From Nectonema munidae (lineage: Eukaryota; Nematomorpha; Nectonematoida; Nectonematidae), in the NCBI GenBank assembly GCA_030549495.1, contig JAUIRK010000059.1, forward strand, positions 1 to 64,000: 64,000 bases of DNA. The letters are read 5' to 3'. This document shows, one piece after another, positions 10,469 to 22,790 of this stretch. The position numbers and the translations under genes were made by a program. The notes beneath the pieces were generated by a model. That model saw only the letters and a program-made list of their open reading frames with translations. It ran no database searches and was not told the origin of the DNA. Each line of letters opens with the position of its first letter. Within the stretch, counting starts at the first letter, position 1.

Positions 10469-12779
10469 CTTGACGGACTCTGCATTTTTTACACCCGCAA
10501 ACTTTTGTTGAATTTTAAGCCAGTTAGCTCAATGGCAACCCCATATAAAAATTAGTTGTAAATTTGACTTTTACGCTTTTATAGATATACAAAAACTAAA
10601 ATTGAGATTTTAAGATTAAAATACGATGAAAAGGCAAAAAAAGTTTTTTTCAAAAAGTTTATTATAGATGTCTTTAAGTTATAACTCCTAAAATTGTCTA
10701 AAATATGAGCTTCATTTAGGGCACATATGTCTAAGTAATAACAAAATGCAACAAGAGTCCACTTTCTTGTTGGTTTGTAAGCACGATAACTTCTTATCAT
10801 CCTTTCTCACATCGACACCACCCTTCTGTTCATTGTAAGTTAAGATACTTTCGGGTTGTGATTTGAATGTTTTTATGTTGAGAGGATAGCATATACACTA
10901 CTTTAAAATTTTTATGTGCGTGTCTTTTAGGGTAGAAACACAATTGGAGTCGATTATCCGATTTTTACATTCATTAGCTTTAGCTCTTTCAGGTGCATTG
11001 GTCTGAAAATTATTGGAAGGAATCTTCTGTTGGACATTATGGTGAAGGAAAGACATTTAGAGTACGTCCAGGCAGCTAACGCAGAGGAAGTGAAAAACGA
11101 TCCCTATAGACAACAACAGAGAGGAACTTTGGATTTTTCAACTAATCTTTTGACTATTCTCGCTCCAGAGAAATGAGAAGAGTCTTCGATACAGGAAATG
11201 TAATTTCAGGTCGCATATAATAGTAAGTTTTAGAATCGCAAATATGGTAGAACTTCAAGCCGTATCTTCCAGGTTTATGAGAATCAACTTTTACTGGACG
11301 GCCTCCTCTGTAACTGATCAATTGCTCATCAATGGTAATGGCATGATGGGATATCCAAAACTTTGAAAATACTTCAGCCAAGTGATCGTGAATAAAGCGA
11401 ATAGCACTGATTTTATCATTGGTGTCGCGCCTTTCTTTGTCATCAAATCTTATGAAAACACGAATAAGGAAAAACATGTCATGCCCAATCGCAGCTTTCG
11501 AAAATGGGATTGAGTAGGAAGAAAACAAAGCTTTTATTTTGATTTTCTGGTCCCCATTTTGACCAATATGTAATAAAACAGGAAAATATGAGAGATGACT
11601 TTGAAAGCTTTCTCAAGTTTTTGCATTGTCATGCTGTATATATAATGGATAATTTCAGGAATTAAAAAAGACTTGAAGACACGTCTAGTAGTGTTTCTGA
11701 TATTTATACTTTCAACTCTACCCCTAAGTGTAGAGGGAGGATCCCAAGAGTACTTAGTCGAATCTGGCGTAACCAAATTCTCATCGATTTCTTCCTGCAA
11801 ATCTATCGAAGAATCTGAAGAACTAACAGCATTTGAAGCTGAAAAACTCGAAGTCAAATCAGAATTATCATCCTAAGTAGACATTACAAGTGAAGATACA
11901 AAGTTTTGCGAAGTAGAAAATTCCAAAAAAGAAATTTGTGATGATGAATTGGAAAACTCAGAGATGAAGATAAAAGTGGCACAAGTTTGTTATAAGAGCA
12001 GATATGTGAATGAAAAACTGAGCAAACAAAGAAACAGTTGTGCGGGATAGAGTTCCACCATAAATGCTTTTTCGTTCGCGTAATATCTGATATACATAAA
12101 TTCTATAACCACAATAGCATGAGACGAATACAAGTGAAATATGGAATACTTCTTTTATTTGGTTATAAAATATTTGTAATTGTATAATTTACATTTCGCA
12201 TATCAGAATGCTATAATTATAATAACATAAACAATATATAATAAGCATGATTCCAGCATGAATAAATGCAGACATATATGATGCAATCATGATATGGCAA
12301 GCTTGAGATGAAAAAATACGGAGTAATATTATAGAGAGATTATTTACTTACAGAATATCTATAAATATCGATATCACAATACAATCACATTATCATGAAC
12401 GATATATACTAAGAATGTATCGCATGCATAAAATGCTTTACATAAGAGGTAGAGATGCTATACCCCTATGGAGTTTTTGTCGTTGAAATTATTTTTTTCT
12501 CTTACTGAATATAAAAGCACTTTCATAGATCTAAGCTAACTAAGAATAAAATAAATGAGAACAAAGATAAAATTGTTAAGTGGCGTTAATTTTTTGGGAA
12601 AAAACTAATATCAAAATTATGAATTTTCAATAAAAAAACTTCTTTTTTTGCCATATTTCAACACCGATGCTTATTTTAGTTATACTCGATTGAAAAAATT
12701 TCAAAAAAAAACAGCTTTACTAAAGGGTGTAAAAAAAGCATTGACTCCCAACCACGTTATTCAAAGGTAGTCCGTCAAG
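10469..12779. mobile_element. DNA transposon inserted in a LINE, superfamily unclear
   Basis: Bounded by CTTGACGGACT (10469-10479) and AGTCCGTCAAG (12769-12779). After a length difference of about 25 bp a second inverted stretch follows (GCATTTTTTACACCC on the left; its complement near 12725-12740 on the right). The LINE reading frame stops at one edge and resumes at the other, so the borders are well placed. No clear target duplication is seen. It contains a decayed piggyBac transposase on the minus strand, but the ends lack TTAA. The outer element is therefore either a different family or an altered piggyBac. Confidence 0.6.
11154..11857 (-). pseudogene. Broken piggyBac transposase (second copy)
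   Basis: Two minus-strand frames. 11857-11534 gives an acidic, Ser-rich N-terminus (LVTPDSTKYSWDPPSTLRGR, then NIRN). 11528-11154 gives 'KERRDTNDKISAIRFIHDHL', the first catalytic block ITIDEQLISYRGG, and KPGRYGLKFYH. The frames are offset by one base with roughly a hundred codons missing between them, and everything after 'ITFPVSKT' is lost, including the second and third catalytic Asp. It is close in style to the copy at 6838-9168. The subterminal sequence near 12075-12100 (TTTTTCGTTCGCG) resembles that of the nested piggyBac. Confidence 0.8.
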
Positions 12780-12920
12780 CGAAAGTTAAGGAAAGGATTT
12801 CAAAGCTAAGACCTTGATGGAAATGATGTCTGGGATAGACAAGAATGGAGAAAGAAAATTAAAAACATCAACCCCATAAAAAATGGGAAAAGATGAACAA
12901 AAAGAATATATTCTACATAA
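12780..12920 (+). pseudogene. LINE reverse-transcriptase 3' region, 3' part
   Basis: Continues the frame broken at 10468: 'KVKERISKL', then 'DRQEWRKKIKNINP', the usual end of such LINE proteins. An A-rich stretch follows. Confidence 0.6.
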
Positions 12921-14670
12921 AAAATACTAATTTGTATAAAGAATGAGATATAAGACATTTTAATCTTGATTTTTTATTTAAAAAGAGGAAAATCTGCATG
13001 AAGAGTAAATGGTTGACAAGATTGCAGTACACTGATATAGGGGGCACATGTCCGTGGCGACCATTCTTGAATTTGGGGCGAGGAAAAATTGCATGGCTCT
13101 AGCTCAGGACCAGAAATATTGTAGTGTCTGACTCCAGCTACTTCAACTTTTTATTTATTAATTTATTGATCGTAGCTATACTACAAATATAATATATATA
13201 TCAAGAAAAACGAAATTAATATAACAACCTAATTGTTTTATAAGCTTAAATTTGATAGGGACCTTCAGACACAACGATGATGTATTTAAGTTGCTAATCA
13301 GAAAATAATTGTATTATTCCATGCGAGTTTTATTGAACAATGGTTAAGGTATTTTAATAACTTGGTAATTTTTAATGAAAATCATCATTTCAAATAATTT
13401 TGTTTATTACTAAGGTTCTTTTGTTTTCTGCATTTAAAAGAAGAGATTTCAAAGTGTATTGTATTTTATAAAATGGACCTTTTTTTGGCCACACTTCATA
13501 TAGCATATAAGTATCAAAATTGACTAGAGTAAGACATAGGAGCAATATTTTTAATGTTTCGGGCTCCGGCTCCATGTATGCCAATTCTTTGAGTAGTTTG
13601 TAACGGCAAATATAAAAAAAATATAGTTTACATAAAAAGAGTTATTTCTAGAAATGAGAGAAACTATTAAACATTGTTATTGAATTTAATGCAGATGAAT
13701 TTTGAAAGTATTATAAAAATATTTTCAAGGTAAAACACTAAAAATCTTGATGTAATTGTATAATTAAAAACTTGTTATTCATTTAATTCTTTAAAAATGG
13801 TATTAGTTGTTTAACCGCCAGAGTCGACTAAACTGAAATTTATAAATATATGATAGTCTGCTTTTATAAATTATTTTTAATACAAATCTTCTGCTTTACA
13901 TTAGATATTGTCTGATTATTCTGGTCGTTAATAGGTTAAAATGATATAAAAAAATCAACCAAGCACAAGTACCAAACAACTATGAACATTATGTAAGGCA
14001 TGGATATCTATAAAACGTTTGCCCTGGGCTACCCTCGAACTTTTGCTTTATAAATAATCCCTCAAATAATGAGTATCATAATAAAAGAATATTTAAAATC
14101 TTAGGAAATAGTAAAAAGAATTTAAAAAATGAACATACTTTTCTAAATTTCACAATGGATTCGTTCAAATATTTTACATATTTTTCCTTCAAAACAGCGA
14201 AAATGCAATTTCGCATATCAAAATTTTTGATAGATGACATTGAGTTTGAAATTTTGCCAACAAAACGATTTATGAGAAGAGAGAATATATATATAAGGAT
14301 TTAAAAAATCTAACTTCTATACTATAGCAAGAGAAGTGACGTAAAATATGTTAATTATTCTATTAAGAACGGGCAATATAATGACGCAATATACTAGAAT
14401 TCAAGTTAAGAAAAGCAATTCTGTTAACTGAAGCATAAAAAAATTATGAATGTATTATATTCTAAGATTTATGATGAGATAAAAATAAAAACACATAGGC
14501 AACGTTGAATTTTAATAAGAAAAGAAAATTCTTAGTAAAAAATAAACATTAGTTATATAATTTAAAGCTTGAAATTTTAAGAAATAATATTATTTAATCT
14601 TTCCAACATAATATTTTAAAAAAAATTATTTCTAATAACTAAAATATTTGATATAAGAAAAATTAAAAAG
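12921..14670. other. AT-rich non-coding DNA
   Basis: No recognisable gene. It contains the second copy (about 13872-13932) of the repeat at 555-615. It may include intron sequence of the minus-strand gene whose exon lies at 14681-14806. Confidence 0.4.
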
Positions 14671-14680
14671 GAAAACTTAC

Positions 14681-14806
14681 CCGAGATAATTTGGAAAATT
14701 CATTAGCTGCTAATCTCTGTAAACTAGCTTGACAATTGGTTGACTTGTCAATTTTTAGAAATATTGGGGAATTACTTTTCACTTCAAAAGAATTTGAATG
14801 GGACAT
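14681..14806 (-). CDS. Short first coding exon of an unrecognised host gene
   Basis: On the minus strand an ATG opens 42 codons (begins MSHSNSFEVK, ends FSKLSR) that run straight into CGG|GTAAGTTTTCC, a near-perfect splice donor in phase 0 (GTAAGT is the complement of 14675-14680). The peptide is hydrophilic with balanced composition and differs from the A/T-run peptides of neighbouring frames. Such a short frame would be missed by length filters. I do not recognise the protein. The next exon should lie at lower coordinates, but I could not identify it; transposons between 3 and 13 kb may fill the intron. A chance match is possible. Confidence 0.5.
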
Positions 14807-14829
14807 TATCTAATATTACTGCGTGAAAA

Positions 14830-16343
14830 TGGAATGTAAAAAGTGGGTGTGTAAATATATATAATGGATTTGAAAAAAAAGAATTTAAATATTTTTAAAA
14901 AATAAAATTCCATCATATATTTTTTTTAAAATATAACAAAAATTAATTCAAGGCAAAAGACTTATAATTCAACGTATAATTTATTAGAAATTTATGCTCT
15001 GTTGATTTTTTTTTATCAATTTAATAGAAATAAAAATACCACCAATATTAATAATTAATATTTAATATGAAATTGGTCTTCTATGTATTTTTGGATTGAT
15101 ATTTTATTATTTTAATACAATTTAATGTTTTTACCAAATGAATGACAAGTTCGGGTAACTTGAAAATTGATTGAAAATATTGAAACTTTTTAGGGTGATT
15201 AAAAATATTGAAAGAATAAAAGTTTAAAAACAAATAAAAGCTTTAAAAAGTGTACTTTTATGGATATATATTATTTTTAGCGAAAATTAAAATAGTTTTG
15301 ATACCAGTCTAAACAAAATAGATGGGTAATCATTTTATCTTCATCAACACCTTTTGCCAATTTACATTTAACGTTTTCCTTTCGTTTCATATTTTTACTT
15401 CATGAATATGAGAAATTTTAGTGTTAAAAATATTAAATAAATTAGATTCCCCTTATTAGTTAAATTTATTGGAATTTCTTTAATAATATTATTATTTAAA
15501 TATAAAATCTTCCTTATTTTTCCTATATATATATATATACAATTTTTTAACGTTGAAAACAGGAGACAACGTTTAACAATTTTAGTCATTAATCTAATAG
15601 ATATTTATTCTTTCAAAATAACAATATAAAATATAATTTTCAAGTCTTCTGTATTTTTTTTTATATATAGAAAGAGGAGAGATAATTACAACGTTAATCT
15701 TGTCTACATTTATTACTATATGTTTTTTGTTTAGTTTAATTTATATGGAAAAATCTAATTCACGGCCATATTTAGCTATTGATTTTTCCTATAATGATAA
15801 TCTTGAAAAAGATGATATAGTTCTTCATGTGAATATATATTATAAATATTAACATATATACACATTGTTTGCTCCACTTTATTATTTTTGTGAACTCTCT
15901 TTTTTTATAATAAAATTCTCTCTCTCTCTCTAATTTATAATAATTCTTGATTTTATTTTAAGTGTTAGAGGAGTCGACATTGATGTTTTAACGATTTCGT
16001 GAGCAAATTCAATGATTGATTTGTTTTGATTTGTGACGACAAAGCTTATAGACTATAAAAATCCGAAAGTTGACTTGAAGCTTAAAAATGCTGAGTGTTT
16101 TTAAAACATAATAATAACTGGCATCACCAGACAAATCTAAGTAAAAGAGAAATAGAGGAGATTAAACTAGTGACACAATTTTAACGTGTTAACTAAAATG
16201 CAAAGCAATATTCAATGATCATTTTGAATAATATATTTTCAGAATTTGCATTTTTTTTCTTTATATTATCTGTTGTAAATTAAACAATAAAAAACTTAAA
16301 ATTAAATAATAAATACTATTTTATTTGATGAAAACATTACAAA
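14830..16343. other. AT-rich non-coding DNA, possible upstream region of the 14.7 kb exon
   Basis: No gene recognised. It holds a (TA)n run near 15525-15540 and a (TC)n run near 15917-15932. It may include promoter and 5' sequence of the minus-strand exon at 14681-14806. Confidence 0.4.
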
Positions 16344-16351
16344 ATATGTAT

Positions 16352-19059
16352 TAGGGTGTTTCAAAAATATATGGTAAAATTGCAAAGTCGGTGTATAATT
16401 TCAGCTTTATGTTGCTTCCTTTCCTTATTATATAAGCTTACTCTGTGCCAAATTATGGAATGGTCTGTAAAGATTTAAAGGTCGGTCATATTGTTCACTT
16501 TTTATCATATTTGTTTTTTCCTATTTTTTATTTTATTCTTGCAGACGCATATAAACTTTAAAATGGCTAGCCATCGCGTAGCATCAGTTTTGCTTCTTGG
16601 ACATTCTGAAGAAAAACTTACTGGTTCTAGACTTCCGTCCAATGGTCAAGTCCTAAAGTACTTTTTTTTTCAGCACCTCAACTTGAAGTGTACAAAGTCC
16701 AAGAGTCCGAAAGCAATTGTGGAAGCAGTTTTTTTGTTTTGGACTAAGGCCCAAATTCCTACAACAACAATGTTTTACGCTAAAAAAAAAAGCTTACAGA
16801 TCTGGTTAAGAAATACGAAGGTCTTAAGAAGAATCATCTGCGTGATTCGGAGAATTGGCGCATGAAGGAACAAATGTTTGTTGATAACTTAGATGAAATT
16901 TTTGACATTGCTCACAAGGATGCGCTAGTTATGATGAAAAATGAGGAAGATAAAGCCTTCTTATTGAGTCAGCGAGAGGATCGTTCCCAATCGAGCATGG
17001 CTGGAACTGACATTCATTTCAAGTTTTTTGAGAAGAAGAAGAAAAGGGCTGAAGTGGAAGACAAACGCAAGAAAAAATCTGAGGCAGAAAAACAACTAAC
17101 CGTCAAAGTCATCAGCTCACCGACACTAACTGATTCCAGTTTGTCTTAGGTGGATGATTCCTTCCACGTTTATAGTCACTCCAAAAGAAAAAAGTCTGAT
17201 TCTATATTTGCTGCAGGTCCATCTATTTCCAAAAAAGGTCTTTTTTAAACCTGAAGTTACTGCGGCTGTGGATCTTACTGGCGTGTCTCATAGAAAGGCA
17301 ATGTACCAGTTTGGGGCTCAAGCAAAGTCTATTGGCATTGACATCAAACAAAATCACTTTGTCTCCGAGTTCGATCTACCGGTATCGGAAGAGGAACCGT
17401 GAAGAAGTAGCAACCAGAATCAAGTTTGACACCATGATAAGAATTTCCCGTGATACACCTCTAGTGTTACATTGGGACAGTAAGCTATTGCCTGACATTA
17501 CTGTAACATAGTCTGGTCGGAAGAAAGCTGAAAGAATTGCAATTCTTGCCACAGGAGATGGTACTAAGATCCTCCTTGGTGTTCCCAAAATTAAATCTTT
17601 TTCGGGTAGAAATTAAGCCAATGCATGTCTTTCCTCTATCAACGATTGGGGCTTGTCTCAGTAAATCAAAGCTATTGTGTTTGACACAATAGCCTCAAAC
17701 ACAGGTTTGCTTCAATGCCCTTGTATCAAAATTCAAAAGCAACTACAAAGGGAGCTTGTTTGGTTCGCCTGTAGGCATCACTTGTACGAAGTGATCCTTG
17801 CTGATGTGTTTCGTTCCGCCTATGGACTTGATTCTGGTCCAATTATTCCATTATTTTCACATTTTCAAGATCAGTGGAGAAACCTCGACAAAAAATACAA
17901 GACAGCAGAGCAAGATGAAGAAATCTTGGCAAACTTCGTGGGTGATTGGTCCGTTCCTGGTAAGGAAGCAATGCAACATCTTGAGCTTGCCCTGAGGTTA
18001 AATGCAACACGAGATGATTATCGGGAACTCACTACTCTTGCCTACATTTCCCTTCGAGGTACTTCACCGGATGGAATTTTTTCGTGCTCCAGGTGCTTTC
18101 CATCATGCGTAATGGATGGCAAAAGCTATATACTGTATAACAATATTTCTCTTTCATGATCAGTTTCATCTGACGAAAGGCGAACTTAAAACAGTTCAAG
18201 ATATTTCTCTGTTCGTAGCCCTATGCTTGCCTTTTTGGAATGAGTCACCGATCGGTCCATATGCTGCCAAGATATGGATATGATGAAACACATGCAGCAT
18301 GGAATCCCAAATGAAAAACTTGCCAATGTTGCCTTTGCAGCTTTCAAACGTCATCTTTGGTATTTTTCAGAAGAAGCTGTAGGACTTTCATTGTTCGACG
18401 ATCGTATCCCAGCTAATGTAAAGCGAAAAATGGTGGACAATATGTTTCTGTCAGCATAGCCAAAAGGACTGAAGAGGGTTGATGGGAAAACATTTTCGAC
18501 ACAAATTTCCCTCCCTGAATTTTTTACAATGAAAACATGACACATATTCCCTCTGATTCTGTCAGAAGAACCTGAATTCCTTTCGAAAGATCCGTCTTTA
18601 TGGGAAAATGATGAATTATACCTTCGCTTCGAAAAAGCAGAACGAGAGCTGAAGGTTCTGAATGACTGTGCTGAGCGGGCCATTTTCTGATCCAACAATT
18701 CAATACTTGTGATTACTAAAGATGAAGCTCAGCGACAGTTTCTTTTAAGAGTTGTGAAAGAGCACCGGAAGGAAATACCATTACCAAAAAAATCTGCTTT
18801 TAAATAATTATGTTCTATTGAATTTTTTCAGAAGTTTAAATTCATTTGCTTCATTTTTTTTAAAAAGAAAATATAAATAAATTTTATATATGTTATTTTT
18901 TTATTTGTCAACTTTTTGAAGAAAAAAAACTTTTTGAGCAACCCCTAAACATTCAGTTATCTCCTCAAAATTTTGTGTAAATATTCCATTTTTTAATTTG
19001 AAAAAGGGCAGCATACAGCTGAAACAAAAATCGAAATTTCATTTTTTTGAAATACCCTA
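16352..19059 (+). mobile_element. Complete DNA transposon with 8-bp target duplication
   Basis: Ends TAGGGTGTTTCAAAAA and the complement of TAGGGTATTTCAAAAA, flanked by the exact 8-bp duplication ATATGTAT (16344-16351 and 19060-19067). A second inverted match inside each end (TTTCAGCTTTATGTTGC against TTTCAGCTGTATGCTGC) suggests transposase binding sites. The TAGGG start fits the hAT rule YARNG, and the duplication fits nTnnnnAn. The coded protein is not a typical hATC protein, so the superfamily is left open. Confidence 0.85.
16564..18807 (+). pseudogene. Broken transposase-like gene of the 8-bp-duplication element
   Basis: Starts MASHRVASVLLLGHSEEKLT after a clear splice acceptor (TTCTTGCAG, 16536-16544). 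Blocks follow in changing frames: a coiled Lys/Glu-rich stretch (about 16990-17100), VDLTGVSHRKA, 'TPLVLHWDSKLLPDIT', IAILATGDGTKILLGVPKI and FDTIASNTGLLQCP. Then CRHHLYEVIL leads into 'SGPIIPLFSHFQDQW', with a final 'KEIPLPKKSAFK'. Asp in HWDSK and FDT, followed by a CxxH (CRHH) helix, fits an RNase-H-fold transposase with an inserted helical domain. I know this protein pattern as a repeated, unnamed family in invertebrates. Frameshifts at A-runs and several stops break it. Confidence 0.7.
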
Positions 19060-19067
19060 ATATGTAT

Positions 19068-19690
19068 CCACATAAAATCATTCTAATTTTTAACACAATT
19101 ACATACTTAAAAAGAACAAGATCTAAAGTATACATATCACAGTTTGGACAAGATGTTCTTGTTTTATTCAAGTAGTACTCTTTTTTATCTCCCAAAATAT
19201 TTTCTGTGGAAGTTGATGCTCGATTATTATCTAATAATGCAACTGTTTTTTGAATTAAAATCTTGTCTTTTTGGCAAAGTAATTCGTCAATTTCAATGAA
19301 AAACTCTCTTCATTTGTTAGTTGAAATTTCTGTCTCTGCATAAAACATAAGTGTTCAAATAAACAATGTAAAAACGATTGAAAAATAACACTAAAAACAC
19401 AAAATTTGAGGCAAGCATGAAATTAGGTGAAAATAACTAAATCAAGTACGCTGATCTCATTTCTGATATTTGTTTTGGCTGATCTCATCAGGTTCCAAAG
19501 ATATAACCCCAAACTTACATGAAAGGTTTACATATATTTTTGCTAGAAGTTTGCTGGAGTATTTTTAATTAGTAAGCGTTATGAAGTAAGTAAAGTGAGA
19601 AAATTTTTTATTTTAAATTTTGTATTTTTATGATTTCGACTATTTTTTTATTTAAAAATGTATATAATGAATGGGATTTTGACATGATTT
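19068..19690. other. AT-rich non-coding DNA
   Basis: Nothing recognised between the transposon at 16352-19059 and the repeated gene at 19695. Confidence 0.4.
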
Positions 19691-19694
19691 TATA

Positions 19695-21213
19695 ATGAAC
19701 TATACAATAACTCCTTTACTGAATGCAGCTTACTTTAGTTATTTTGGTTCTAGAATAGAAGACCAAGATAAACCTTGGGCTCGACACGTTTCTTGCAAAT
19801 CATGTTACAACGCCCTGATTGCCTGGTTTAATGGTAGAAAGTCATCTTTCAAGTTTGCCGTTCCAATGATATTGAGAGTTCCGACAAGCCATGCCGATGA
19901 TTGTTATTTCTGCCTCACTAAAATCAAGGTTTCAAACATGCATCCAGAACAAAAATTGTGTATCCGAATCTTGCGTCAGCAACAGACCTGTTTATCATTC
20001 TGATGATTACCCAGTACCTGAACCACCCCAAAACAAGGACATATTCTTATTAGGAGAGGAGGCGAGTTCTGCAGAATCAAACTCTTCCAGAATAAGCACT
20101 TCACCCTGTATCAATGAAGTAGACTATGAACCAACAGTTTTTTCACAGAGTGAGCTAAACGATCTCATACGCGACCTCTATCTCACGAAAGAACAAGCCG
20201 AGTTGTTGGTTTCAAGGCTCAAACAACATAATTTGGTTGAAAAGGAGGTGAGGATCACAAAGTACAGAAAGCGTAATGCCGAACTATCTTCTTATTTTGC
20301 GTGCAAAAAAATTTTGCGTTTATGTTATTGTTGCAACGTTTCAGAATTATACAACTGATTAGGCTTTCAACATGAGCCATCAGAATGGAGACTCTTTATA
20401 GATTCCTCCAAAAAGAGTCTAAAGGCTGTTTTACTCCATAACGGCAACAAATACCCAAGTGTCTCGGTTGCTTACTCAACTCACCTGAAGGAGTCTTATG
20501 ACAATATGAAGCTCCTTCTTGAAGCAGTTGGATACTCACAACATCAATGGAGCTTATTTGGCGATTTCAAATTCATAGGCTTCCTAATGGGAATGCAAGC
20601 CGGCTTCACCAAGTATTACTGCTTTCTCTATCTCTGGGATAACAGAGCAGTTTCTGAACATTACAAAAAAAAGACTGGGGTGAGAGAACTTCATTTGAGC
20701 CAGGCCAACACAGTGTTAAGGAAACTCCACTGGTCAATATGAATAAGGCGCTCTTACCTCCTTTACACATTAATTTGGGCTTGATAAAAAATTTTGCGAA
20801 ACCCCTTGAAAAAAGTAGTTCTGCTTTCCAACATTTAACTCGCTTATTTCCGAATTTGAGTTCCGCGAAATTGAAGGAGGGCATTTTTGTTGACCCCCAA
20901 ATTCGAGAAGTGATGGGGGACAATTGTTTTAACGACCTTTTGAGGAATAAAGAACTGAGAGCTTTAATTGCTTTTAAATCAGTGTGTAGCGGTTTTTTTG
21001 GGAAATGTACGTGCTCCGGATTACAAAAACCGTATCAATGAATTGCTTGAAGCATATGAGGATATGGGGTGTCGGATGTCATTGAAAATTCATCTTCATT
21101 CTCACCTAGACTTTTTTCCTCCAAACATAGGAGTCCATCTTCTTCAACCTAGTTATGTAGAATATGCCCTAAGCATTTTGTCAGCAGCTACCCATCCTTT
21201 TTCTTTATTGTAA
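19695..21213 (+). pseudogene. Degraded copy of a repeated arthropod gene family
   Basis: A multi-block protein whose pattern I recognise from many arthropod genomes, where it occurs as numerous unnamed copies. A Cys-rich N-terminus (YFGSRIEDQDKPWARHVSCK, then DDCYFCLTKI) is followed by YPVPEPP, an Asp/Ser-rich linker, and LTKEQAELLVSRLKQHNL. Then come EWRLFIDSSKKSLKAVLLHN (about 20377-20440), LLLEAVGYSQHQWSLFGDFK, 'LPPLHINLGLIKNF' and 'MSLKIHLHSHLDFFPPNIGV'. The usual continuation after this point is missing, and a piggyBac fragment on the other strand begins close by. At least four frame changes or stops are present. The function is unknown; copy number and decay suggest a mobile origin. Confidence 0.7.
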
Positions 21214-21237
21214 TAGAGTATACATTGGGGACGCTTT

Positions 21238-21990
21238 TATGAGTCTTCAGGTGCAATTTTCGGAGTCCGATGCTGAGATGATAAAAGGAACACGTCTTTA
21301 TTTTTTTAGCTCTATATCCTACCAGCATAATACCATCATGGTAAGGGAAAAGGAACTTGGATTTATAAAGTGGATCATCTTCCTCAAGCTTTATTTCAGA
21401 AGGAATTTCTTTTTTGGGTGATCTGATTGTCCCTACAAGAGTTGTATTTTGCTTCAAAAGATTCCCAGCACAGGAAAGACTTGTGAAAAAATTACTGCAA
21501 GTGACATTCAAAGCCATTTCTTTATACGAATCTAATAACTTCACAGCAATATGCTCTACTTGTCCTAAATGGATTCGAGATTTATCTTTACCATAAAGAA
21601 GTGATTGTAAAACATAGTAACCATATGAGCATCACAAAGCATCCAGAACTTTATTCCAAACTTGGATGGTTTACTTGGCATATATAGAATGAACTTGCAT
21701 CTGCTACAACATCGATAAAGCTGTTCGTCAACGGTGACTGATCCATGGGGAAAATAGCACTTTTGAAAGTTTTCCGTTACATTAATCCAAAAGGAACGAA
21801 TAGTTCAATGGATGTTTTTCTTTTTTTAGTGAACGCGAGTTTTTGCTGTCAAAGCGTAAACAAGCAAGAATTTTTTTGAAACCATTATGAGACACGAACA
21901 AAAAATTATTTCGTAATTTATATTCCAAAAGCTCTGCAAAGGCTCTTAATTGAATATAACACACTCATCCGGTCAATTGACCGGTATGGT
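21238..21990 (-). pseudogene. piggyBac transposase fragment (third copy)
   Basis: Minus-strand pieces: 21964-21782 (LRFDSKNSRS), then 'QSPLTNSFIDVVADA', then 21544-21238 with VTCSNFFTSLSC (second catalytic region, Asp replaced by Cys in this copy), TTLVGTIRSPKKEIPSEIK and 'VGYRAKKIKT'. The order and wording fit the piggyBac DDE domain. The N-terminal third and the part after the third catalytic block are missing. It converges with the repeated gene at 19695-21213, whose 3' end it probably removed. Confidence 0.75.
21969..21984. repeat. Perfect 16-bp palindrome
   Basis: CCGGTCAATTGACCGG, preceded by CACTCAT. Together CACTCATCCG resembles the CCCTCATCCG end of the piggyBac at 48488, so it may be a piggyBac terminal remnant. 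Confidence 0.5.
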
Positions 21991-22159
21991 CTTAATTGAT
22001 ATATTAGATATAATGGTTAACACTTAGAGTTAACCCTATTAGTTACGACCTATTTTCATTTCCTCAGAGTCCGATTGGTTTTTCTTGAATGATTACAAAT
22101 TTTTACAAAATTTTCGTGTGAACCTACTAAATGATTGATTGCGAATCTGATCGTGACAT

Positions 22160-22790
22160 TTATTTTTTATAAAAATTAATCAAACTTGTCAAAAATTGAT
22201 TGATATTTGACAGCTCAACTAAAAAAAGAAACTTTTATTTTAAATGGGTATACAAAAATTTTTACACATATATACACATTTTCAAGTGTGCTGAACACGA
22301 TGGTCACATTTATTTAAAAAAAAATCACAAACCTGTCAAAAAATTGATTGATATATGACAGCTCAACTAAAAAAAGAAACTTTTAGTTTAAATGGGTATA
22401 CAAAATTTTTTACATATATAACCCATTTTCAAGTGTGCTGAATACGATAGTCACGTTTCTTTTTTTTTAAAAATCAACCAAATCTGTCAAAAAATTGATT
22501 GATATATGACAGCTCAACTGAAAAAAGATAATTTTAGATTTAGTGCTTATACAAAGTTTTTTTACACATATATACACATTTTTATGTATGCTGAATACGA
22601 TGGCCACGTTAATTTTAAAAAAAATCATTCAAACCTATCAAAAAATTGATTGACATATGACAGCTCAACTTAAAAAAGAACTTTTTATTTTAAATGGTTA
22701 TGCAAAATTTTCTATTTATATACACCTGTTTTCATGTATACTGAATACAATGGTCACGTTTTTTTTAAACATTTTTGATTAATTTGTAAC
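22160..22790 (+). repeat. Left tandem array of copy C
   Basis: Four to five monomers of 148-152 bp. Each has the dyad TGTCAAAAAATTGATTGATA followed by TGACAGCTCA, and the start GCTGAATACGATGG, a variant of the GCTGAATTCAGTGG used in copies A and B. It is therefore a distinct subfamily. Confidence 0.8.
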
